Shown here: in pieces, positions 1 through 6,780 of the stretch
Layout: each line of letters starts with the position of its first letter
Numbering within the stretch: the stretch's first letter is position 1
Assembly: GCA_016764535.1 (NCBI GenBank)
Contig: JAESRR010000038.1
Coordinates: 5,458-14,537 of the forward strand
Source of the DNA: Cohaesibacteraceae bacterium
Lineage (GTDB): Bacteria > Pseudomonadota > Alphaproteobacteria > Rhizobiales > Cohaesibacteraceae
DNA length: 9,080 nucleotides
Direction of reading: 5' to 3'
Notes under the pieces: generated by a model
The model's database searches: none
What the model saw: the letters and a program-made list of their open reading frames with translations, nothing else
Told to the model about the DNA's origin: nothing
Position numbers and translations under genes: made by a program

Positions 1-504
1 ATGACAGTACTTGAAAATCTCATGGTCGCAGCGTCCAACAAGGATGGCGAAAATATTCTGAACGCTATTTTTCGACCTGGCTCATACAAAAGCAGTGATC
101 GCAAGGCACATGATCGCGCCAGGGAAATTCTGCAGTTTCTGGAAATTGAAACCCTGGCAAGCGAGCTGGCTGGTAACCTTTCCGGTGGCCAGAAAAAACT
201 TATTGAACTTGGCAGAGCGCTGATGCAGGAGCCAAAGGTTATTTTGCTTGATGAAATTGGCGCAGGTGTAAACCGAACCTTGCTCGGCAAAATTTCCGAC
301 AAAATTATTCAGCTAAATCAGGAAAGTGGTTTCACATTTTGCTTGATCGAACACGATCTGGATTATGTTTCAAAGCTGTGTCACGAAGTTGTTGTTCTTG
401 CACAGGGACGCGTTCTGACAACCGGGCCGGTTGATAAAATTCGACAGGACGAACGTGTTATTGAAGCATATTTTGGCGGCGGAAAATACGAGGATCCGGC
501 ATGA
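1..504 (+). CDS. livG: Branched-chain amino acid type ABC transporter ATP-binding protein, LivG-like (5' end missing)
   Basis: This is the C-terminal two thirds of a cytoplasmic ATPase of the hydrophobic amino acid uptake (HAAT/Liv) ABC transporter family, which pairs with LivF to drive import. The visible 167 residues begin with TVLENLMVA, which in LivG proteins lies just after the Q-loop. The Walker A region and about 85 residues are therefore upstream of the window, and the ATG at base 1 is an internal methionine. Visible motifs are the ABC signature LSGGQ (residues 60-64), Walker B VILLDE (80-85, catalytic Glu85) and the H-loop His118 in LIEHD. After the catalytic Glu the usual Pro is replaced by Ile (DEIGAGVN). 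The C-terminal VIEAYFGGG is typical of the family. It overlaps the next gene by ATGA at 501-504, which suggests translational coupling. Family assignment is firm; the transported substrate is not shown. Confidence 0.93.
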   Translation: MTVLENLMVAASNKDGENILNAIFRPGSYKSSDRKAHDRAREILQFLEIETLASELAGNLSGGQKKLIELGRALMQEPKVILLDEIGAGVNRTLLGKISDKIIQLNQESGFTFCLIEHDLDYVSKLCHEVVVLAQGRVLTTGPVDKIRQDERVIEAYFGGGKYEDPA

Positions 505-1226
505 CCAATCCCATCCTGCAAGTAGCCGCCCTCACCGCCGGATACGGCACCTCTTCAATCATCCATGATATCGATTTGGTTGTAGAGGAAAAAGGCATTG
601 TCGTTATTGTCGGGCCGAACGGAGCTGGTAAATCCACACTTCTAAAATCTATATTCGGGCTTACCAGTTATTTTTCCGGAGACATAACCTACGAAAATAG
701 CTCGTTGCTGGGCATTTCAACCTCCAGTCTTGTGCCGATGGGCATCTCGGCAGTCCCACAAAACAACAATGTGTTTCCTTCACTTACAGTGGCGGAGAAT
801 CTTGATGTTGGAACCTATGCGTCGGCCCCAAAAAACTATGATCAAACACTGTCTTTGGTATTGGAGCTGTTTCCCGATCTCAAAGACAAACTGTCCCAGC
901 CAGCTGGTGAATTATCAGGCGGTCAGAGGCAAATGGTGGCAATTGGTCGCGCGTTGATGAGTGACCCTCGCCTGTTACTACTCGATGAACCAACGGCAGG
1001 CTTGTCACCAGCCTATCTGGAAAAAATATTCGATCTGATTTTGCAAATTCGGGATTCGGGAATTTCAATTCTTCTTGTCGAGCAAAATGCCAAACAGGCA
1101 TTAAGAATTGCAGACATGGGATACGTACTGGTCAACGGTAAAAACGGTTTCACAGATACGGGTACAAATTTGTTGAATAATGACGAAGTGCGCCGTGCCT
1201 TTCTTGGTGGAGGTGCTCCAAAATGA
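501..1226 (+). CDS. livF: Branched-chain amino acid type ABC transporter ATP-binding protein, LivF-like
   Basis: A complete 241-residue second ATPase of the Liv/HAAT importer, acting in the cytoplasm as a partner of LivG. Walker A is GPNGAGKST (residues 38-46), the signature LSGGQ is at 138-142, and Walker B LLLLDEP is at 158-164 with catalytic Glu163. At the switch position it has VEQNAKQAL (193-201), where LivF proteins typically carry Gln-Asn rather than the His-Asp of LivG. This separates it from the first ATPase. Length matches the family (about 230-245 residues). The ATG start is supported by a Shine-Dalgarno-like GAGGA at 490-494, six bases upstream, and by the 4-nt ATGA overlap with livG. 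Its own stop overlaps the livH start in the same way (1223-1226), so the genes are almost certainly cotranscribed and translationally coupled. Confidence 0.96.
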   Translation: MTNPILQVAALTAGYGTSSIIHDIDLVVEEKGIVVIVGPNGAGKSTLLKSIFGLTSYFSGDITYENSSLLGISTSSLVPMGISAVPQNNNVFPSLTVAENLDVGTYASAPKNYDQTLSLVLELFPDLKDKLSQPAGELSGGQRQMVAIGRALMSDPRLLLLDEPTAGLSPAYLEKIFDLILQIRDSGISILLVEQNAKQALRIADMGYVLVNGKNGFTDTGTNLLNNDEVRRAFLGGGAPK

Positions 1227-2110
1227 TGGATTTCATCAACTATTATTTTATTCCCGGGCTTACGCTTGGTAGCATATATGCGCTTGGAGCAGTTGGAATT
1301 TCCATGATCTTCGGCATTTTGCGGTTTGCGCATTTTGCTCATGGAGATTTGATGACTGTGGGGGCTTATGCAGCTTTGACTGCAGTGTGGACACTTGGCA
1401 TCCCGGCTTTGGCAGCAATACCCATAGGCATCGTATTCACCTGCGCGGTCGCATTGTTTACAGATAGATTTTTTTACAAACCTTTGCGCGATCTGCCAAC
1501 AATTTATACAGTCATCGCATCATTCGGCGTTGCGCTAATTCTGAGATCACTTATTCAACTGGTTTGGGGAACAGAATCCCAGGTTTATGAAACCGGTTTC
1601 CAAAAACCAATTATTTTGTTTGACGTCTTACGTATCGCAACCCGTCATATTCAAATTATTGCGGCAACTTTTGTCATCGCCATCCTCCTACATCTGTTTC
1701 TTACCTACACAAGAACCGGAAAATCAATGCGAGCGGTCGCCGATGATCCCGCCTTGGCGAGTATCGCCGGCCTTGATCCTGAAAAAATTGTGCGCTGGAC
1801 CTGGATTATTGGTGCAAGTCTTGCTGCAATTGCAGGAATATTTGTAGGCCTAGACACGGACGTCCATACCAATCTGGGCTGGAATATGTTGTTACCGATG
1901 TTCGCTGCAGCATTACTTGGTGGTATCGGCAGGCCCCTTGGCGCTATTGCCGGAGGCCTTATTATTGGTATGGCGGAAGAAATTTGCACATTTCCGGTTT
2001 TCGGGGAAGAATTGATTTCACCGAGCTATAAAAGTGCCGTCGCTTTTGTCATGATGGTGGGGTTGTTATTGTTCCGGCCGCAGGGCTTGTTCAAAGGGAG
2101 GGTCCTTTAA
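1223..2110 (+). CDS. livH: Branched-chain amino acid type ABC transporter permease, LivH-like
   Basis: A complete 295-residue inner-membrane permease of the Liv/HAAT importer, with about eight hydrophobic segments. The N-terminal GLTLGSIYALGAVGISMIFG followed by FAHGDL (38-43) is the hallmark of LivH proteins. The cytoplasmic coupling region AVADDPALASIAGLDPEKI (about 171-189) is where the ATPases dock. The late segment LLGGIGRPLGAIAGGLIIG and the C-terminal LLFRPQGLFKGRVL are also family-typical. A strong ribosome binding site GGAGGT (1209-1214) sits inside the end of livF, eight bases before the ATG. A second ATG follows immediately at 1226, so the true start could be one codon later. The stop overlaps the livM start as TAATG (2108-2112). 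It should form a heterodimeric channel with LivM; substrate specificity would come from a binding protein not seen here. Confidence 0.96.
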   Translation: MMDFINYYFIPGLTLGSIYALGAVGISMIFGILRFAHFAHGDLMTVGAYAALTAVWTLGIPALAAIPIGIVFTCAVALFTDRFFYKPLRDLPTIYTVIASFGVALILRSLIQLVWGTESQVYETGFQKPIILFDVLRIATRHIQIIAATFVIAILLHLFLTYTRTGKSMRAVADDPALASIAGLDPEKIVRWTWIIGASLAAIAGIFVGLDTDVHTNLGWNMLLPMFAAALLGGIGRPLGAIAGGLIIGMAEEICTFPVFGEELISPSYKSAVAFVMMVGLLLFRPQGLFKGRVL

Positions 2111-3051
2111 TGGAATTGGCAGGCCTGTTCTTTTATCTAATCACCTTTCTCACCATGGCAGGCATATACGCAGTCCTCTGCCTTGCCCTTAACATGCAAT
2201 GGGGATTTGGCGGACTATTCAACGCAGGTATTGCAGGGTTTTATGCAATCGGCGCATACGCTGCTGCAATCGTCACATCAGCCGGCTCCAAATCTCATGT
2301 TGGTGGATTTGATCTTCCTATCATTGTTGGTCTTGTAGTCGCAGGTATTATAGCGGGACTGGTTGGCTGGGCAGTGGCCCGCCTTTGTGTGCGACTAAAA
2401 AGTGACTATCTTGCAATCGCAACGATAGGTATTGCCGAAATAATCCGGTTGTTCATAGTTAATGAAGAATGGCTTACCAATGGCAGCCTCGGGATATCCC
2501 ATATTCCAAGGCCGATGGAAGACTGGTTTGTTGGAAAACCTGCTGAAATTGCGTTTGCGCTTTTTGTCTGGTCGCTTGTATTGTTGACATGGTTTGTGGC
2601 ACATCGCTTGTATATCAGTCCCTGGGGCCGCGTTTTGAGAGCCATCCGGGACAATGAAGAAGCGGCTGAATCAATCGGTAAAGACGTTCAGTCTTTCAGA
2701 ACACAGACATTTGTGATTGGTGCCATATTTATGGCAGTTGCGGGTGCCCTGAGTGCGCATTACTTCAAATATTTCAGTCCTGATGCAACAGAACCGATTT
2801 TGGTAACATTCCTTGTCTGGGTCATGCTTATCGCAGGCGGCAGCGGAAACAACAAAGGTGCAATACTCGGCGCTTTGGTTGTTTGGGGAATCTGGTCCAT
2901 GACAGAAATCCTGACGAGTATGTTACCTGATGGTATGACAACTCGATCCTCGTATATCCGTATGTTGCTTATTGGCTTGTTTTTACAATTCGTACTACAG
3001 CGCTATCGTTCGGGCCTCCTTCCGGAACGTGCCCCAAAGTTGCGTATTTAA
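2110..3051 (+). CDS. livM: Branched-chain amino acid type ABC transporter permease, LivM-like
   Basis: A complete 313-residue permease and the second membrane subunit of the importer. It has about eight to nine hydrophobic segments. Family landmarks are ALNMQWGFGGLFNAGIAGFY (26-45), the loop CVRLKSDYLAIATIGIAEI (93-111), NGSLGIS after the following segment, and the ATPase-coupling loop AIRDNEEAAESIGKD (178-192). Length is normal for LivM proteins without the extra N-terminal extension seen in E. coli. A good Shine-Dalgarno GGGAGG (2097-2102) lies seven bases before the ATG, inside livH, and the TAATG junction indicates coupling. The stop is followed by only 33 nt before the IorA-type gene, with no strong terminator, so the oxidoreductase genes appear to belong to the same transcript. 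Confidence 0.95.
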   Translation: MELAGLFFYLITFLTMAGIYAVLCLALNMQWGFGGLFNAGIAGFYAIGAYAAAIVTSAGSKSHVGGFDLPIIVGLVVAGIIAGLVGWAVARLCVRLKSDYLAIATIGIAEIIRLFIVNEEWLTNGSLGISHIPRPMEDWFVGKPAEIAFALFVWSLVLLTWFVAHRLYISPWGRVLRAIRDNEEAAESIGKDVQSFRTQTFVIGAIFMAVAGALSAHYFKYFSPDATEPILVTFLVWVMLIAGGSGNNKGAILGALVVWGIWSMTEILTSMLPDGMTTRSSYIRMLLIGLFLQFVLQRYRSGLLPERAPKLRI

Positions 3052-3084
3052 TTCAATTTCCCACCGGAATTATGAAAGATCATT

Positions 3085-5244
3085 ATGGCTGAGCGCTCGT
3101 TTAAAAAAGAGGTTGAAAAACTGCGCATTGGTGCTGGTGAAACATTTCGCGGGGAAGGCATTCTGGCAATTACAAAGGCGTTACTGGAAAATGGCGTTGG
3201 ATATGTTGGCGGATACCAAGGCGCACCGATTTCCCATCTGATGGATGTACTTTCGGATGCCGAAGACATACTGGACGAGCTAGGCATTCATTTTGAAGCC
3301 AATGCTTCGGAGGCAGCTGCTACAGCAATGCTGGCAGCATCCGTGCACTACCCAATTCGTGGCGCGGTAACTTTCAAATCTGCTGTTGGTCTGAATGTTG
3401 CGTCCGATGCCCTTGCCAATCTTTCATCAGGTGGCGTAACCGGTGGCACATTAATCATTATCGGTGAAGACTACGGCGAAGGTAGCTCTATCATGCAGGA
3501 GCGCAGTCATTCATTTGCAACCAAAAGCCAGGTCTGGTTGCTGGACCCGCGGCCCAATCATCGCTCGATTGTTGATGCCGTTGGCCATGGTTTTGCGCTT
3601 TCTGAAGCATCCAATACTCCTGTGTTAATGGAAGTACGCATTCGTGCCTGTCATGTGCATGGAGAGTTCGAGGCAAAAGACAATGTACGTCCCGAATTCA
3701 CTGTAAGGGATGCGCTTGAAAATCCGAGACGACAAACCGATAGAATAGTCCTTCCACCCGCCTCCTACATTCACGAAAAAGAAAAAATCGAGAAACGGCG
3801 ACCAGCCGCCGAGCGCTACATAAAAGACCATAAACTCAACGAACTATTTGGCCCAATAGAAGCACCCGTCGGCATTATTCTGCAGGGCGGTATGTACAAT
3901 GGGGTGATACGAGCGCTGCAACGGCTGGGACTGGCCGATCTTTATGGCAAAACACAAATCCCGCTCTTTGTTTTGAATGTAACCTACCCGGTTCTACCGA
4001 AGCAGATTGAAGAATTTTGCAACAACAAGGAGACCGTCTTACTGGTTGAAGAAGGTCAGCCAGCTTATCTTGAAGAAACTCTTGGATCAATTCTGTTCAA
4101 GGCGGGCTCGTCGACAAAACTGATCGGCAAGGGCCCACTTCCTGCAGCCGGTGAATATACCGGTGAAATTATGCTAAATGGATTCAGCGAGTTTTTCAGG
4201 ACCTACGCGCCCCAATATCTTAAAGATATGGATCGGGCACCCAACACACCCGCTATTCCCGAAGATATGCCGGATCTATCAAAATCGGTCCCCATGCGAC
4301 CACCTGGATTTTGTACCGGCTGCCCGGAAAGACCCATTTTTGCGGCAACAAAGCTTGTCGAGGAAGAACTTGGACCACATCATATTGCGTCGGATATTGG
4401 CTGCCATCTGTTCTCCATAATGCCTCCATTTGAAATTGGCGGCACGACTATGGGGTATGGTCTTGGACCGGCATCCGCAGCAGCTCTTAAAGCCGATGGT
4501 GCGAGGCGATCAATCAGTTTCATGGGCGATGGTGGCTTTTGGCACAATGGTCTTTCAACGAGCATCGGCAACGCTGTATTTAATCGTCAGGATGGCGTTA
4601 TTGTCATTGTGGACAATTACTATTCTGCCGCCACTGGTGGGCAGGATGTATTGTCATCCCGGGCGGAAAATGGTTCACGCGAAACAAACCATACGATAGC
4701 GGATGCGGTCAAAGGGCTTGGTGTTAAATGGGTTCGTCAAATTGACGATACCTATGATGTCACCAAAATCAGAGACACGTTGAAAGAAGCGCTTACTACT
4801 TCTCAATCCGGCCCCAAGATTATTATTGCTTCTTCGGAATGCATGTTAAATAAACAACGCAGGGAACGTCCGCTGATCTCGCAAGCCATCAAGGATGGCC
4901 AGACAATTATCAAACCCCGGTTCGGCATTGACGAAGATATTTGTACCGGTGATCACGCCTGTATGCGTCTTTCCGGATGCCCGTCACTTGGCCTGAAGGA
5001 ACTTGATGATCCTTTGCGGGACGACCCTGTCGCCCACATTGATCAAACATGTGTCGGTTGCGGGAATTGTGGCGAAGTCGCCGATGCAGCGATCCTCTGT
5101 CCTTCCTTTTACCGTGCTGACTTGATCCACAATCCAGGTTTATTGGCTCGCAGCATGTCGCATATCAGGAATTTTATTATTACATTTTTACAAAGCCGCC
5201 GGGATCGTAATCGCCTGATATTTGACGAGAACGCATCGTCATGA
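3085..5244 (+). CDS. iorA: Indolepyruvate:ferredoxin oxidoreductase alpha-type subunit (thiamine diphosphate and Fe-S protein)
   Basis: Predicted large subunit of a cytoplasmic 2-oxoacid oxidoreductase. Characterised IorAB enzymes decarboxylate arylpyruvates (indolepyruvate, phenylpyruvate) to aryl-acetyl-CoA with reduction of an electron acceptor. Order: an N-terminal pyrimidine-binding-type domain beginning FRGEGILAITKALLENG, with GGYQGAP and GEDYGEGSS; a middle domain; a thiamine diphosphate-binding domain with MGDGG (480-484) and VDNYYSAATGGQ (509-520), fitting the GDG-x(n)-N pattern. A C-terminal iron-sulfur domain has CTGDHAC (620-626), GCPS (631-634) and a second set Cys656, 659, 662 and 672. 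The second position of the first motif is Asp623 rather than Cys. The start is ATG 3085 with a weak GAAAGA (3074-3079); MAERSFKKEVEKLR resembles family N-termini as I recall them. It overlaps the next gene by ATGA (5241-5244). The family call is strong; the exact 2-oxoacid is unknown. Confidence 0.92.
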   Translation: MAERSFKKEVEKLRIGAGETFRGEGILAITKALLENGVGYVGGYQGAPISHLMDVLSDAEDILDELGIHFEANASEAAATAMLAASVHYPIRGAVTFKSAVGLNVASDALANLSSGGVTGGTLIIIGEDYGEGSSIMQERSHSFATKSQVWLLDPRPNHRSIVDAVGHGFALSEASNTPVLMEVRIRACHVHGEFEAKDNVRPEFTVRDALENPRRQTDRIVLPPASYIHEKEKIEKRRPAAERYIKDHKLNELFGPIEAPVGIILQGGMYNGVIRALQRLGLADLYGKTQIPLFVLNVTYPVLPKQIEEFCNNKETVLLVEEGQPAYLEETLGSILFKAGSSTKLIGKGPLPAAGEYTGEIMLNGFSEFFRTYAPQYLKDMDRAPNTPAIPEDMPDLSKSVPMRPPGFCTGCPERPIFAATKLVEEELGPHHIASDIGCHLFSIMPPFEIGGTTMGYGLGPASAAALKADGARRSISFMGDGGFWHNGLSTSIGNAVFNRQDGVIVIVDNYYSAATGGQDVLSSRAENGSRETNHTIADAVKGLGVKWVRQIDDTYDVTKIRDTLKEALTTSQSGPKIIIASSECMLNKQRRERPLISQAIKDGQTIIKPRFGIDEDICTGDHACMRLSGCPSLGLKELDDPLRDDPVAHIDQTCVGCGNCGEVADAAILCPSFYRADLIHNPGLLARSMSHIRNFIITFLQSRRDRNRLIFDENASS

Positions 5245-6440
5245 ATCAGGTTTTTAATTCGAGCGAGAAAATTATCAAAATCGCTATTCTTGCTGTCGGT
5301 GGCCAGGGTGGTGGCGTACTCACCAACTGGATAGTGGATTTGGCGGAACGCAATGGCTGGGCAGCCCAATCCACAGCTGTTGCAGGTGTTGCTCAACGTA
5401 CGGGCGCAACAATATATTACATAGAGATGGCGCAATCTTCCGGAGTGCGACCTATATTTGCTCTTGCACCAGCTCCAGGTGATGTTGATATTCTGATTTC
5501 GGCTGAATTGATGGAAGCTGGACGCGCCATAATGCGTGGATTTGTCACTTCTGACCGAACGACTTTGATCGCTTCTTCCCATCGGATGCTTGCTGTATCG
5601 GAAAAAATAGTTCCCGGAAACGGCATTGCGGATAACAGCGATGTCCTGAAGGCGGCACAGATGTCCGCTTCAAAAGTAATCATAAAAGATCTTGATGCTG
5701 TCGCCCGGGAAAATGGTTCTGTTATTTCTTCAAGCCTTTTTGGAGCCCTTGCTGCTTCAAATGCCCTGCCATTTTCTGAAAACAGTTATAAAAATACCAT
5801 TCGCGCATCCGGCAAAGGTATCGAAGCGAGCCTCAGGAGCTTCACCGCTGCCATACAATGTGTAGAGCAAACAGATGAGGAACATCCACCGACGGCAGTG
5901 ATCGGGTCCCGGATTTCACCGATTGGAAAAACCAGTCTTGTCAGTAGATGGAATTCTCTTGCAAACCGTATCGATAAGTTACCGCTTCAAATACGGGATA
6001 TGGCTCTTGCGGGTATAAAAAAACTGGTCGACTTTCAAGATCTCGACTACGCAGGAGAATATCTTGCGACTATTGAGACAATGGCCCATTCGGACAATCC
6101 CGATGAGAATTATGAATTCACAGTTCAAGCTGCAAAATATCTCGCTAATGCCATGGCATATGATGATGTTATCCGGGTAGCAGATCTAAAAACCCGATCC
6201 GGACGATTTGGCCGAATCCAGCAGGAAATCGGTGCCACTCCCGAGCAATTAATGGCTTTGACTGAATATATGCATCCCCGTGCTTCCGAGATTTGTGCAA
6301 CGCTGCCCCGATCTATCGGTCGATGGATAGAGTCTAGCAAGGCACTGTCTTCCTGGTTGGAACGACGATGTATCAAAGGCAGGCGATTTGAGTCGCACCG
6401 GTGCATCATTTCATTTTACTTTACGTACTCGGCGGTATGA
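5241..6440 (+). pseudogene. iorB: Indolepyruvate oxidoreductase beta-type subunit, N-terminal 384 codons before a frameshift
   Basis: First part of the IorB-type partner of the preceding gene. The pyruvate ferredoxin oxidoreductase gamma-type domain occupies roughly residues 12-200, with GGQGGG (20-25) and AGVAQRTGAT (48-57), the counterpart of the MAQRGG motif in classical IorB. From about residue 245 a second region begins (LPLQIRDMALAGIKKLVDFQ, later AYDDVIRVADLKTRSGRFGR). It resembles the DUF6537 region found C-terminal to the gamma domain in many proteobacterial IorB-like proteins. Family-like sequence continues to GRRFE (380-384) and is then lost: the reading frame adds 15 unrelated residues and stops at 6438-6440. 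The rest of the family sequence is in the next frame. The ATG overlaps the iorA stop (ATGA), with only a poor ribosome binding site, so translation probably depends on coupling. If the frameshift is a sequence error, the gene is intact with 506 residues. Confidence 0.88.
6386..6396 (+). other. Site of one-base frameshift in iorB
   Basis: Codon GAG at 6390-6392 is the last codon that fits the IorB family in the first frame, and GTC at 6392-6394 is the first that fits in the second. The switch is equivalent to loss of one G from an original GAGGTC. In the second frame a TGA sits just upstream (6389-6391), and the first frame has no family-like sequence downstream, so the junction is confined to a few bases. 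No classical -1 slippery heptamer is present, which speaks against programmed frameshifting. Confidence 0.8.
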
Positions 6441-6760
6441 AACGCTGGCGTAGAGCACTACTTCGTCACGAACAGGAGCTTAAACACTGGTCCCTTTGGC
6501 TTGATCTTGCAAACAAACACCGTAATGAAAACTATGCACTGGGTGTTGAAATTCTGAAATGCCGCAGGCTGATCAAAGGCTATGGCGATACACATGCAAG
6601 AGGGCAGTCAAAATTTGATCAGGTTCTCCATATGCTCCAACCTCTGGAAGGTCGTCAAGATGCTGCTAACTGGATCGCCCGCTTGCGGGAAGCTGCCTTG
6701 AAAGATGTGGACGGCAGCAAACTGGAAGGCACAATTAAAACCATACACAGTTTCGTTTAG
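6392..6760 (+). pseudogene. iorB: Indolepyruvate oxidoreductase beta-type subunit, C-terminal fragment after the frameshift
   Basis: This frame holds the last 122 codons of the IorB-type protein. Appended after Glu384 of the upstream part, they give a 506-residue protein, the usual size for the gamma-domain plus DUF6537-like architecture. The joined text GRRFE plus VAPVHHFILLYVLGGMKRWR matches the family pattern I recall (GRRV, two Thr, GF, LLRLLA, RRWRR) without a gap. Further family-like features are RHEQEL and KGYGDTHARG (446-455 in joined numbering). Possible independent starts are GTG 6401 and ATG 6437, but neither has a convincing ribosome binding site and a separate fragment would lack a domain of its own. 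I therefore read it as the disconnected tail of iorB rather than a gene. The stop at 6758-6760 faces the stop of the convergent aldehyde dehydrogenase gene 20 nt away. Confidence 0.85.
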
Positions 6761-6780
6761 GCCGGATTTGATCATTTAAA

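Noticed and set aside
1..3. ATG at the first base as the true start of the LivG-type gene
   Set aside because: The protein would begin after the Walker A and Q-loop regions that every functional LivG needs, and it would be about 85 residues short; the gene is cut by the window edge.
1013..1342. A 109-codon open frame on the - strand opposite livF/livH
   Set aside because: It is antisense to conserved Walker B and LivH sequence, with no recognisable domain or ribosome binding site.
3049..3072. Terminator after livM
   Set aside because: The stem is six AT-rich pairs with a 12-nt loop and no following T-run, too weak to end transcription.
5109..5582. A 157-codon open frame on the - strand across the iorA/iorB junction
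   Set aside because: It overlaps two well-supported coding regions, its product is rich in Ser, Arg and Cys with no recognisable domain, and it looks like an antisense shadow.
6386..6396. Programmed -1 ribosomal frameshift producing a full IorB
   Set aside because: No X-XXY-YYZ slippery heptamer is present at the junction and no obvious stimulatory stem follows; loss of one G is simpler.
6761..6780. Bidirectional terminator between the converging genes
   Set aside because: There is an 8-base palindrome ATTTAAAT, but the flanks pair poorly and there is no GC-rich stem with a T-run.
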